Assembly: GCA_944327225.1 (NCBI GenBank)
Contig: CALVGZ010000007.1
Coordinates: 1-64,000 of the forward strand
Direction: 5' to 3'
Source: Candidatus Gastranaerophilales bacterium
GTDB taxonomy: Bacteria > Cyanobacteriota > Vampirovibrionia > Gastranaerophilales > Gastranaerophilaceae
Length of the DNA stretch: 64,000 bases
Shown here piece after piece: positions 7,257 through 15,171 of this stretch. Position 1 is the first letter of the stretch. Every line of letters starts with the position of its first letter. The translations under genes and the position numbers were made by a program. Below the pieces are notes generated by a model, which was not told the origin of the DNA, did no database searches, and was given only the letters and a program-made list of their open reading frames with translations.

Positions 7257-8252
7257 ATGACAAAAAGTTTTTTTAAATACAAAAATACAGAATGGACCTT
7301 GCCCTTACTTTTTCAATATGACGCCATTTGGGGTGCTATATATAAAACATTAAAAATGTATAATATAAAACCGCCGAAAGTAAATCTTTTCGGATCTCCC
7401 TCAGTTATATGGGCGGGAGGAAGAATGCCCGCATTATTCGGTAATTTTAATAAAGAAACTTTAAGCAAATGGTTTGGGTACATTAATGATTTAAACGCTT
7501 TTCCGACATTTACTTTTACATCAACAACCCTTACAAAAGATGATTTAAATGATAAATATGCAAATTTTATTTTAGAGACCTCATTTGAATATAATGCAAG
7601 ATACATTGTATACTCTGATTATTTAAGAGATTATATTAAAGAAAAAAATCCTGATGCAATAGTCATTGCTTCAGTTATAAAACCCAATTGCAGGTTTCAA
7701 GGTCCCGATAAAATTGAAGAACCAACAATTGAAAATGAAACAAATTACTATAACAAGTTGCTGAAAGAATACGATGTAGTTGTTGTAAGACCTGAATACT
7801 CTAAAGATATTTTACCATATCATCCGGAGTACATAGATGATATCTCAAGATTAGAAGTTTTAATTAATCAACCATGCATAAAAAACTGTCCTAAAATGCC
7901 TGAGCATTATAAGCATTTAGAAAAATTTAATTTAAATAGCAACCACAACGGGGAGTTTATTTGCATAAGAGTAAATATACCATGTACTATTTTGTACGAA
8001 AACAATCTTATACATGATCAAAAAACAGTAGAAAGACTTGTAGACATAGGTGTAAATAATCTTAAATTACAAGGAAGAAGTAATGGAATAACTTTGGAAT
8101 CATTAATGCTTATATTAGCTGATCAAATGTTTAACAGAGACGGTAACAATGAACTTATTATTAACGCAATGGAAAATAATCTGGGTTGGGAAATCAATAA
8201 TTTTAATCAAATAATAGGCGAACAAAAACAGCTTAGTTCACCCTATGCGTAG
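7257..8252 (+). CDS. Uncharacterised TIM-barrel-like protein, twin 1
   Basis: A 331-residue soluble protein, paralogous to the next gene. I do not recognise a named family with certainty. Segments such as VVVVRPEYSKDI and the cysteine motif CIKNC, with a further Cys-x6-Cys pair shared by both twins, faintly recall peptidase-U32/UbiU-V type barrels that hold a 4Fe-4S cluster. The ATG at 7257 is chosen because AAGAGA lies 6 nt upstream and because MTKSFFKYKNTEW then aligns with MTNKINKYENIEW of twin 2. ATGs at 7254 and 7233 are also in frame; the latter overlaps the SecA-like gene. Residues 91-226 are encoded by DNA identical to twin 2. Confidence 0.65.
   Translation: MTKSFFKYKNTEWTLPLLFQYDAIWGAIYKTLKMYNIKPPKVNLFGSPSVIWAGGRMPALFGNFNKETLSKWFGYINDLNAFPTFTFTSTTLTKDDLNDKYANFILETSFEYNARYIVYSDYLRDYIKEKNPDAIVIASVIKPNCRFQGPDKIEEPTIENETNYYNKLLKEYDVVVVRPEYSKDILPYHPEYIDDISRLEVLINQPCIKNCPKMPEHYKHLEKFNLNSNHNGEFICIRVNIPCTILYENNLIHDQKTVERLVDIGVNNLKLQGRSNGITLESLMLILADQMFNRDGNNELIINAMENNLGWEINNFNQIIGEQKQLSSPYA
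7527..7934. repeat. 408 bp perfect direct repeat, copy 1
   Basis: This stretch inside twin gene 1 is identical base for base, as far as I can see by eye, to 8535-8942 in twin gene 2, exactly 1008 bp away. Both flanks differ at about half of the amino acid positions. It spans 136 codons and stays in frame. Confidence 0.9.
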
Positions 8253-8264
8253 GAAAACAATAAA

Positions 8265-9266
8265 ATGACAAATAAAATTAATAAATATGAAAATATCGAA
8301 TGGGATATAAACCTGCTATTTCAATTTGAAACAATCTGGGGAACAATTTATAGAACTTTTGAATCGTACAATTTTCCTGTGCCAAACGTTAATTTATACG
8401 GAACCCCTTCAAATATCTGGGCAGGCGGACAGATTCCGGGTTTATACGGAGAATTTAAAAAAGAAACACTTGTAAATTTATTCAACTACTTAAAAGAATT
8501 AAATGCAAAACCAGCATTTAATTTTACAAATACTACCCTTACAAAAGATGATTTAAATGATAAATATGCAAATTTTATTTTAGAGACCTCATTTGAATAT
8601 AATGCAAGATACATTGTATACTCTGATTATTTAAGAGATTATATTAAAGAAAAAAATCCTGATGCAATAGTCATTGCTTCAGTTATAAAACCCAATTGCA
8701 GGTTTCAAGGTCCCGATAAAATTGAAGAACCAACAATTGAAAATGAAACAAATTACTATAACAAGTTGCTGAAAGAATACGATGTAGTTGTTGTAAGACC
8801 TGAATACTCTAAAGATATTTTACCATATCATCCGGAGTACATAGATGATATCTCAAGATTAGAAGTTTTAATTAATCAACCATGCATAAAAAACTGTCCT
8901 AAAATGCCTGAGCATTATAAGCATTTAGAAAAATTTAATTTAGACGCTAATCAAACTCATAACTTTACATGTGTTATGCAAAATATCCCATGCGAAATAT
9001 TATTCGAAAATAATTTAATACACAGTCAAGAAATAATAGAAAAACTTGTAAACAACGGCATAAAACACATAATTTTAACAGCAAGACAAAATAACTCGCA
9101 CCATTCTATACTATGTGAAATTTTTCAAACAATGTTTGATACGACAGGAAGTAATCATTTATTAATAACCGAAGCACTAACCTTTCATTTAAGAGAAGAA
9201 ATAAAATATTTCAATCAAATAATAGGAGATATCGAAGGACTTACTTCACCATTTACACTGGCGTAA
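8265..9266 (+). CDS. Uncharacterised TIM-barrel-like protein, twin 2
   Basis: A 333-residue paralogue of the preceding gene, separated from it by 12 bp, with AGGA upstream of its ATG. Its N-terminal 90 residues (WDINLLFQFETIWGTIYRTF, NLYGTPSNIWAGGQIPGLYG) and C-terminal 107 residues are only about half identical to twin 1. The middle (from TLTKDDLND to EKFNL) is identical. Conserved cysteines include 207 and 211 (CIKNC) and a later pair in FTCVMQNIPCEILFENN; these could bind an iron-sulfur cluster. The last 21 bp overlap the convergent maf gene. No function can be assigned. Confidence 0.65.
   Translation: MTNKINKYENIEWDINLLFQFETIWGTIYRTFESYNFPVPNVNLYGTPSNIWAGGQIPGLYGEFKKETLVNLFNYLKELNAKPAFNFTNTTLTKDDLNDKYANFILETSFEYNARYIVYSDYLRDYIKEKNPDAIVIASVIKPNCRFQGPDKIEEPTIENETNYYNKLLKEYDVVVVRPEYSKDILPYHPEYIDDISRLEVLINQPCIKNCPKMPEHYKHLEKFNLDANQTHNFTCVMQNIPCEILFENNLIHSQEIIEKLVNNGIKHIILTARQNNSHHSILCEIFQTMFDTTGSNHLLITEALTFHLREEIKYFNQIIGDIEGLTSPFTLA
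8535..8942. repeat. 408 bp perfect direct repeat, copy 2
   Basis: This is the second copy of the block described at 7527-7934. The abrupt edges (identity starts at ACCCTTAC and stops after TTTAATTTA) and the lack of any synonymous change point to recent gene conversion between the twins. Confidence 0.9.
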
Positions 9267-9815
9267 TTTTTCCACCAAACAATTAAACTTTCTCAAAGGG
9301 AAACCAACTACATTATCTATATTACCATCTGTTTTTAGTACAAAATCAAAATTTTTATCCTGTATTCCATAACTTCCCGCCTTGTCAAACGGACTTTGGG
9401 TCTTAATATAATTAATAATTTCAAATTCTGACAAATTTCTAAATGTTACATAAGTAATTTCAATATCTTTTATTATCTTATCTTTAGAAATTAAACAAAT
9501 AGAAGTTGCAATAAAATGAGTACGGTTAGAAAGTTGTTTCAACATATTAAAAGCTTCAAAACAATTTTTAGGCTTACCCAAAATTAAATTATCCAAAACA
9601 ACAACAGTATCAGCAGAAATAATCGGTAAATCAGCATTTATTCTTTTTTTAACATCTAATGCTTTTTGATAGGCACAATTTTTAACAAGCTCATTTGAAT
9701 ATGTTAAACCGGATATATTTTCATCATAACAAGAAGGTATAATCTCAAAATCATAACCCGCCTTTAATAAAATTTCTTTTCTTCTTGGAGATGCACTAGC
9801 TAAAATAAATTTCAT
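9246..9815 (-). CDS. maf: Maf-like nucleotide pyrophosphatase
   Basis: Maf proteins hydrolyse non-canonical or pyrimidine nucleoside triphosphates to monophosphates. The 189 residues show the family start FILASASPRRKEIL, the catalytic region ISADTVVVLDNLILGKP, and QSPFDKAGSYGIQD with VDNVVGFPLRKF near the end. The start is the ATG at 9815: it lines up with the family start and has TATAAT exactly 6 nt upstream, so the mRNA is probably leaderless. A further ATG at 9830 would place the start over the -10 box. Its 3' end overlaps the twin 2 gene by 21 bp. Confidence 0.92.
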   Translation of the reverse strand: MKFILASASPRRKEILLKAGYDFEIIPSCYDENISGLTYSNELVKNCAYQKALDVKKRINADLPIISADTVVVLDNLILGKPKNCFEAFNMLKQLSNRTHFIATSICLISKDKIIKDIEITYVTFRNLSEFEIINYIKTQSPFDKAGSYGIQDKNFDFVLKTDGNIDNVVGFPLRKFNCLVEKLRQCKW

Positions 9816-9821
9816 AAGAAA

Positions 9822-9827
9822 ATTATA
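9822..9827 (-). promoter_or_regulatory. -10 element of maf (leaderless type)
   Basis: On the minus strand this reads TATAAT, 6 nt before the maf start codon. It lies immediately downstream of the tsf terminator hairpin, so maf is separately transcribed. Confidence 0.6.
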
Positions 9828-9830
9828 CAT

Positions 9831-9863
9831 AAAAAAACACTGATTTAAAAATCAGTGTTTTTT
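9831..9863 (-). terminator. Terminator of rpsB-tsf
   Basis: The arms AACACTGAT (9836-9844) and ATCAGTGTT (9851-9859) form a 9 bp stem. The A-run at 9831-9837 gives a U-tract on the minus strand, downstream of the tsf stop. Confidence 0.85.
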
Positions 9864-9879
9864 ATACAATTAAAACAAA

Positions 9880-10755
9880 CTAACCTTTTATTTGATTCAT
9901 TACTTCCTCAGCAAAATTATCTTGTCTTTTTTCTAAACCTTCGCCAAGAACATATCTTTCAAATCTAACAATTTCACACTTACCTTCAATTAATTGTGCA
10001 ATAGTTAAATCAGGATTTTTAACAAATTGTTGCTCTAAAAGACATCTTTGAGCCATTAACTTGTTAACTCTACCTTCAACAATTTTTTCTCTGATTTGTT
10101 CGGGTTTGTTTGCTAAATCTTCCTTGCCCATTTCAATACGTTTTTCTTCTGCAATAACCGAAGCCGGAATTTCTTCTCTTGAAACAAATTCAGGAGCATT
10201 TGATGCGATATGTAAACAAATATCTTTAGTTAAAGTTTCATCACAGTTTGCACATTTTGCTTCCAGTAAAACACCTATCTTTCCATTATGAATATAAGTG
10301 TTTACGCAACAACCCGCATCATATCTTACAAACCTTCTGATAGTGATTTTTTCTCCAATTTTAGCTATTTTTTCTTTAAGAACTTCTTCTATTGGTTTTT
10401 TACAAATGGGACAATCCATTTTAACTAGTTCATCAACCGAAGCGGGATTAAGCTTAGCAACAGCAGCAGCCATCATATTTGCAAAATCTTTAAAATCTTC
10501 ATTCTTTGCGACAAAATCAGTTTCACAGTTTACTTCAACCATTGCACCGACCTTTCCGTCGACAACAGAAGCAACTACGCCTTCAGCAGCAATTCTACCC
10601 ATTTTTTTATCTGCAGAAGCCATACCTTTTTGTCTAAGTAATTCGACAGCTTTATCCATATCACCATTAGATTCAACAAGAGCTTTCTTGGCGTCCATCA
10701 TTCCGGCACCAGTCTTATCTCTTAATTCTTTTACCATTGATGCTTTTATTTCCAT
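9880..10755 (-). CDS. tsf: Elongation factor Ts
   Basis: EF-Ts is the nucleotide exchange factor for EF-Tu. The 291-residue protein has the N-terminal UBA-like helix bundle (VKELRDKTGAGMMDAKKAL), the catalytic core motif TDFVAKNEDF, and a C-terminal dimer/helical module. It is unusually cysteine-rich: CPIC at 115-118 and CANC at 168-171 form two CxxC pairs not typical of the family and could hold zinc. It lies 28 bp after rpsB in the usual rpsB-tsf order. A normal AGGAG precedes the ATG. Confidence 0.95.
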   Translation of the reverse strand: MEIKASMVKELRDKTGAGMMDAKKALVESNGDMDKAVELLRQKGMASADKKMGRIAAEGVVASVVDGKVGAMVEVNCETDFVAKNEDFKDFANMMAAAVAKLNPASVDELVKMDCPICKKPIEEVLKEKIAKIGEKITIRRFVRYDAGCCVNTYIHNGKIGVLLEAKCANCDETLTKDICLHIASNAPEFVSREEIPASVIAEEKRIEMGKEDLANKPEQIREKIVEGRVNKLMAQRCLLEQQFVKNPDLTIAQLIEGKCEIVRFERYVLGEGLEKRQDNFAEEVMNQIKG

Positions 10756-10783
10756 AGTTTTTCTCCTAATTCTAATTAACTAT

Positions 10784-11566
10784 CTATACTTCTGTTGTTT
10801 CAGCACTAACTTCTGCTGACTCAGCATTAGCATCTTTTGCTTCAACTTTTTCAATTTTTCCGGTTGTCTTAGCCTTATTTGCTCTTAATTCTTTACCTTC
10901 TAAAACCGCATCAGCCATTTTTGAAGTAATAAGTTTAATTGAACGAAGTGCATCATCGTTTCCCGGAATAATATAATCTATTCCATCAGTATCAGCATTG
11001 GTATCAGCTAAACATACAACAGGAATTCCCAATTTATTTGCTTCTTTTATCGCAATAAGTTCTTTCTTTTGATCGATTACAACCAAAATATCAGGCATAC
11101 CCTTCATTTCCTTAATACCGCCCAAAGTCTTTGACAATTTTGCAACTTGTCTTGTTAATTGAGCGATTTCTTTTTTTGGAAGTTTATTTGCAGCACCTGA
11201 TTCCAAAAAAGATTCAAGTTCTCTTAATTTATTGACTCTACCCCTGATTGTTTCAAAATTAGTCATCATGCCGCCCAACCAACGGCGATTAATATAATAA
11301 CCGCCACAGCGAACCGCTTCCTGAGCAACAACATCCACTGCCTGCTTTTTAGTGCCGACAAATAAAACATTTTTTCCTTGTGAAGCATATTTTCTTACAA
11401 TTTCATAGGCTTTATCCAATAAATCTGAGGTTTTTCTCAAATCAATAATATAAATACCGTTTTTTGCACCAAAAATATACTGTTTCATTTTTGGATTCCA
11501 TTTTTGCGTTTGGTGACCAAAGTGTACACCTGCATCCAATAATTCTAATAGAGTAGCTACTGCCAT
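10784..11566 (-). CDS. rpsB: 30S ribosomal protein S2
   Basis: S2 binds the back of the 30S subunit. The 260-residue protein carries the family motifs [19 protein letters not shown] at the N-terminus, [14 protein letters not shown] and LPDILVVID-like [12 protein letters not shown], and [13 protein letters not shown]. The last 35 residues are an Ala/Glu/Thr-rich tail, probably disordered. It is translated from an ATG with AAAGGAT upstream, and is the first gene of the rpsB-tsf unit. It sits behind a structured leader (11585-11653). Confidence 0.96.
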   Translation of the reverse strand: MAVATLLELLDAGVHFGHQTQKWNPKMKQYIFGAKNGIYIIDLRKTSDLLDKAYEIVRKYASQGKNVLFVGTKKQAVDVVAQEAVRCGGYYINRRWLGGMMTNFETIRGRVNKLRELESFLESGAANKLPKKEIAQLTRQVAKLSKTLGGIKEMKGMPDILVVIDQKKELIAIKEANKLGIPVVCLADTNADTDGIDYIIPGNDDALRSIKLITSKMADAVLEGKELRANKAKTTGKIEKVEAKDANAESAEVSAETTEV

Positions 11567-11584
11567 AGTTTCTTATCCTTTCTT

Positions 11585-11653
11585 TTTTCGGTTTAATCCT
11601 GACCCCTTGGCATTGGGCTGGCTAAAATACCATTTGGAAATAATAACCGAAAA
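11585..11653 (-). ncRNA. Structured rpsB leader candidate
   Basis: On the minus strand the 5' untranslated region folds around a 9 bp outer stem: TTTTCGGTT (11645-11653 read on minus) pairs with AACCGAAAA (11585-11593 read on minus). Inside lie a CCAAATGG self-pairing segment and GCCAGCCC with a CAAGGGGTCAGG tract, much richer in GC than its surroundings. Position and compactness suggest a ribosomal-protein S2 autoregulatory leader; I cannot match it to a named class. Confidence 0.5.
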
Positions 11654-11742
11654 GGTAATCTAATAACAAAACTATTTTATATAAAACATAGTTTAAAAGC
11701 AAGGAAGAATTAAATCCTGTATACAAAATTTAATCATACATG

Positions 11743-11795
11743 TTGACATTTTGTTAGGTTTACCTTACTATGTATAAAGTAAGGAAAACCTAACA
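11743..11795 (+). promoter_or_regulatory. Promoter and palindromic operator of the metal-dependent repressor gene
   Basis: TTGACA (11743-11748) and TACTAT (11766-11771) are 17 bp apart. Overlapping the -10 and the ribosome binding site is a large inverted repeat: the left arm TGTTAGGTTTACCTTAC (11752-11768) and the right arm GTAAGGAAAACCTAACA (11779-11795), with one mismatch. Each arm is itself a near palindrome resembling the TTAGG/CCTAA pattern bound by DtxR/MntR/SirR repressors. The gene downstream encodes such a repressor, so autoregulation is likely. Confidence 0.8.
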
Positions 11796-12182
11796 ATGAT
11801 AAGTGCAAGTCTTGAAGATTACCTTGAATTTGTTCACAATACAATTCTTGAAAAAAAGGAGATAAAAGCAATTGATATTTCAAAAGCATTCAATATCTCA
11901 AGACCATCTGTATCAGAGGCACTAATTCGCCTTGCAGATATGGATTTAATAATCTATGAAGGAAGAAAAGGGATAAAAATAACCAAAAAAGGAATAGAAC
12001 AAGCCCAAAAAACAGTAAAAAAACATAAAATTCTATCTGATTTTTTTACGGAAATTCTCAAAATCGACAGAGAACAAGCAGAAAAAAATGCCTGCAAAAT
12101 AGAGCATGTTATAGATGATGAAATAATTGAAAAAATGAAAAAATACAAAGAAAGCAAACTAGAAAACAATGAACAGTCTTAA
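11796..12182 (+). CDS. DtxR/MntR-family metal-dependent transcriptional repressor
   Basis: A 128-residue regulator with an N-terminal winged helix (AIDISKAFNISRPSVSEALIRLADMDLI) and a metal-binding/dimerisation domain; there is no SH3-like C-terminal domain, as in MntR (142 residues). Ligand positions can be aligned to B. subtilis MntR: Asp8, Glu11 and His77 match, and Glu103-His104 match Glu102-His103. MntR Glu99 is replaced by Cys100, the residue used by iron-sensing DtxR. It could therefore sense manganese or iron. The start is fixed by TAAGGA about 10 nt upstream. It overlaps the next gene by 14 bp, so the pair is co-transcribed, under the palindromic operator described above. Confidence 0.9.
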   Translation: MISASLEDYLEFVHNTILEKKEIKAIDISKAFNISRPSVSEALIRLADMDLIIYEGRKGIKITKKGIEQAQKTVKKHKILSDFFTEILKIDREQAEKNACKIEHVIDDEIIEKMKKYKESKLENNEQS

Positions 12183-13155
12183 AATCTTTGGAAAATTTCT
12201 CGACCAGCCGATATTAATAACAAAATTAAACAAATCAATGCCAAAAATAATGACTTGTGGGGCAGGCATTATTTTAACAAATAACGTTATTGATATTTTT
12301 AAAAGAAATAAAGAAGATAAAAAACTAAAAAAAGAATTGTTTAAAAAAGCAATTATTTTGACTTTTGCAATAACAAGCGCACTTTTAGCTCCTAAAATTG
12401 CATCAAAAATAACAAAAAGAGCACCAATTGAAACACTCGATGAAATACGCAGCAGAAACGAAAACTTAGTCAATAATTTTCTAAAAAATAGTAATCTTGA
12501 AGATACTGCAAAAAATCTTCTCAACAAAGCTAAAAATGAAATTTTAACACTTAGTGAAATAAAAAAACTTGCTCAAAATTTATCGCACAATAATAATGGA
12601 GAAAAACTTATTAATGAATTGATACCTGACCCGCAAAACATCCAAGCGAAAGACATTTTTTCAGAAATCGGTTATTTATCAATTTATGGGGCAATTCCTG
12701 TAATAGGAGGGATAATAGGAGGTATTTGTGCTGATAAAACAACAAAAGAGTGCAATAAAGAAAAAATAACAGATAAAATCAATGAAGGGGTTTATCAATA
12801 TCTTGCTAATATTTTTATGTGCAACATAGGGGCAGGTCTGGCTTTGTCAATTCTGGAGAAAATGAAAATAACCTCAAAATCAGCAAGAGCGATAGGCATG
12901 ACAACAGGAATTGTCTTGACAGGAGTGATAGGTGGCTCCAAAATCGCTAATACGATCTCACAAAAAGTAATTCAACCATTTATATGCCCAAACAAAACAA
13001 AAAAAGAAAGAAAACCCGAACTTATGGACATAGGATTACACACAGACGATATCGCAACAGTATCACTATTATCCGGATTAAAATGGATAGAACCGGCTTT
13101 ACCTGTTTTATATAGCATTTCAGGATATAAAGCAGGAATAGGATACAAAAATTAA
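12169..13155 (+). CDS. Unknown multi-pass membrane protein linked to a metal regulator
   Basis: A 328-residue protein with about six hydrophobic segments (around 27-45, 60-80, 165-188, 213-232, 240-260 and 300-322) rich in Gly and Ala, separated by a long charged loop (85-160). Short glycine-rich stretches such as IPVIGGIIGGICAD, GMTTGIVLTGVIGGSK and SGYKAGIGYK are notable. It resembles no transporter family I know (not NRAMP, ZIP or FeoB). It overlaps the DtxR/MntR-type gene by 14 bp and should respond to the same metal. Similar two-helix blocks with a Lys/Asp loop occur in the protein at 52586. Function unknown; a metal-linked membrane role is inference. Confidence 0.6.
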   Translation: MNSLKIFGKFLDQPILITKLNKSMPKIMTCGAGIILTNNVIDIFKRNKEDKKLKKELFKKAIILTFAITSALLAPKIASKITKRAPIETLDEIRSRNENLVNNFLKNSNLEDTAKNLLNKAKNEILTLSEIKKLAQNLSHNNNGEKLINELIPDPQNIQAKDIFSEIGYLSIYGAIPVIGGIIGGICADKTTKECNKEKITDKINEGVYQYLANIFMCNIGAGLALSILEKMKITSKSARAIGMTTGIVLTGVIGGSKIANTISQKVIQPFICPNKTKKERKPELMDIGLHTDDIATVSLLSGLKWIEPALPVLYSISGYKAGIGYKN

Positions 13156-13210
13156 TACAGTTATAAAATAAAGTTTTATTAATTTTTTAGTATTTTAAAA
13201 AATAAAAATA

Positions 13211-13216
13211 TAAAAT
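13211..13216 (+). promoter_or_regulatory. -10 element of a probable leaderless transcript
   Basis: TAAAAT lies exactly 6 nt before the ATG at 13223, matching the spacing seen at several TATAAT boxes in the window, and no ribosome binding site is present. Confidence 0.45.
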
Positions 13217-13222
13217 ATTAAT

Positions 13223-13777
13223 ATGGATTACATTTTACAAGCGGAAAAATTGTATAAATTTTTCGAGTTTAATCTTGAACTCGAAAAAATGCAGAAAACA
13301 CTAAAGATTAAAAAGTTATTCAACAATGACTTAAATTTAATTTGTTGTTATATAAAAGATTTTCTAACATTAGAAAATAATGGTCAAATAACTGAGGACA
13401 ATAATATATACAACGATTTTGTATTATGCTTTGAGAAACATAAAGACAAAAACAAATTTATTGATAGATTATTGGAATATTCACAATATTATATAACCCT
13501 TGTATTTGAAGATACAAAAGACAAAGTTTTACTTAATACAATAGCAAGCGTAAATTCGTGTTTCAATATGGAATATTACCCATTTTTAATGGAATTAATG
13601 GATAAATATATTAATAAAAAGATTGATGGCATTTCTTATGCTCTAATGTTACAATTTATAACAGATACTGTTTTTGAAAACTTTGAAAAACAAAATGAAA
13701 ATAAAATCAATCTAACAAAATTAAGAAATAAGCTTAGTACTATAATATCACTTCAAAAAAAAAGAATAGCAATATAA
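13223..13777 (+). CDS. Hypothetical protein upstream of obgE
   Basis: A 184-residue, probably all-helical soluble protein with no recognised domain. It contains several cysteines (for example in LICCYIKDFL and SVNSCFNMEYY) without a metal-binding pattern. Its stop codon overlaps the obgE start (TAATG), so the two are translationally coupled and probably made together. The context suggests a link to ribosome assembly or cell-cycle GTPase function, but nothing in the sequence proves it. Confidence 0.65.
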   Translation: MDYILQAEKLYKFFEFNLELEKMQKTLKIKKLFNNDLNLICCYIKDFLTLENNGQITEDNNIYNDFVLCFEKHKDKNKFIDRLLEYSQYYITLVFEDTKDKVLLNTIASVNSCFNMEYYPFLMELMDKYINKKIDGISYALMLQFITDTVFENFEKQNENKINLTKLRNKLSTIISLQKKRIAI

Positions 13778-15066
13778 TGACATCATTTATCGATAAAGCC
13801 AAAATAAAAGTTGTGTCAGGTGCCGGTGGAAACGGAGCCACAGCTTGGCGTAGAGAAAAATATGTTGATAAAGGTGGTCCTGCAGGCGGGGACGGCGGAA
13901 ATGGCGGAAATGTATATTTTACAGCTACATCAGACATGTCAACCCTGCTTGATTTCGCACATAAAACCGTTTTCAAAGCTCAAAGAGGAGAAAACGGAAA
14001 AAGTAAAAATTGTCATGGCAAAAATGGAGATGACTTATATATAAAAATGCCGATAGGTGTGATAGTTAGAGATTTAAAAAACAATAAATTAATTGCCGAT
14101 TTAAATAAAGAAGGAAAAACGGTTTTGATAGCAAAAGGCGGAAGAGGCGGAAGAGGAAATGCACGCTTTGCAACTCCTCAAAAAAGAGCACCTCAATTTT
14201 GTGAGCCTGGAGAACCATCAATTGAAAGAGAATTAGAACTGGAACTTAAACTTTTAGCTGATGTTGGTCTTATTGGTATGCCAAATGCAGGAAAATCCAG
14301 TCTGATTAGTGTTGTTAGTGCCGCAAAACCAAAAATAGCCGATTATCCATTTACAACATTGATTCCAAACCTGGGAGTTGTTAAAAAACCAAACGGTGAC
14401 GGCTTTGTCATGGCTGATATCCCCGGTCTAATCGAAGGAGCGTCAAAAGGACAGGGCTTGGGACACGAATTTCTGCGTCATGTTCAAAGATGTAAACTTT
14501 TACTTCATGTTATTGATATATCACTTGAAAACAGCTATGAAAACTATAAAAAAATAAATAATGAACTAAAAAAGTTTGATAAAGAATTGGCTAAAAGACA
14601 ACAAATAATAATTTTAAATAAATCCGATTTAGTTGATTTTGAGCATGCCCAAGAAATAAAATCAGAATTTATTAAAAAAACAAAAACAAAAAATGAAATA
14701 TTCATAATATCAACAGCAACAAAGCAAGGTATAAAAGAACTTTTAACATACCTTTATGACAAATTAGAAAAAACTGAGAACATAAAAATTCAACTGGATA
14801 TTGAAGAAGATACAGATTCAATAAATAACGATGATTCAAATTTTGAAATTACAAAACTTAACAAAAATACATATCAAATAACATGTGGCAAATTAAAACG
14901 TATGGCCTCCGTTACTGACATTAAAAACATGCATCAAATAAAAAGATTTACAAATATTATGGACTCAATGGGAATATACGAAAAGCTCAGAGAACATGGT
15001 ATTAAAAATAATGACACAATAATAGCAGAAGGAATCGAACTTATGTATGACGAAGATTATTACTAA
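13777..15066 (+). CDS. obgE: Obg family GTPase
   Basis: Obg is a GTPase acting late in 50S assembly and in the stringent response. The 429-residue protein has the glycine-rich Obg fold at 1-157 (VSGAGGNGATAWRREKYVDKG, GGPAGGDGGNGGNVYF), the G domain with P-loop GMPNAGKSS, DIPGLIEGAS and NKSD, and a C-terminal OCT domain from about 350. The start overlaps the previous stop. It is followed 105 bp later by the pilus operon, which seems separately transcribed. Confidence 0.96.
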   Translation: MTSFIDKAKIKVVSGAGGNGATAWRREKYVDKGGPAGGDGGNGGNVYFTATSDMSTLLDFAHKTVFKAQRGENGKSKNCHGKNGDDLYIKMPIGVIVRDLKNNKLIADLNKEGKTVLIAKGGRGGRGNARFATPQKRAPQFCEPGEPSIERELELELKLLADVGLIGMPNAGKSSLISVVSAAKPKIADYPFTTLIPNLGVVKKPNGDGFVMADIPGLIEGASKGQGLGHEFLRHVQRCKLLLHVIDISLENSYENYKKINNELKKFDKELAKRQQIIILNKSDLVDFEHAQEIKSEFIKKTKTKNEIFIISTATKQGIKELLTYLYDKLEKTENIKIQLDIEEDTDSINNDDSNFEITKLNKNTYQITCGKLKRMASVTDIKNMHQIKRFTNIMDSMGIYEKLREHGIKNNDTIIAEGIELMYDEDYY

Positions 15067-15171
15067 AAAGTTACATTTTGACAAAATAAAAAGTCATAGT
15101 AAACTTAAAATTAGGGTAATAAATACAATTATGTATGGTACTATTAGTATTAGAAAAAGAGTTTAATATTA

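Noticed and set aside
7527-8942. Duplicated block as an insertion sequence or transposon
   Set aside because: There are no inverted ends, target duplications or transposase; the identity falls within coding frames of two homologous genes.
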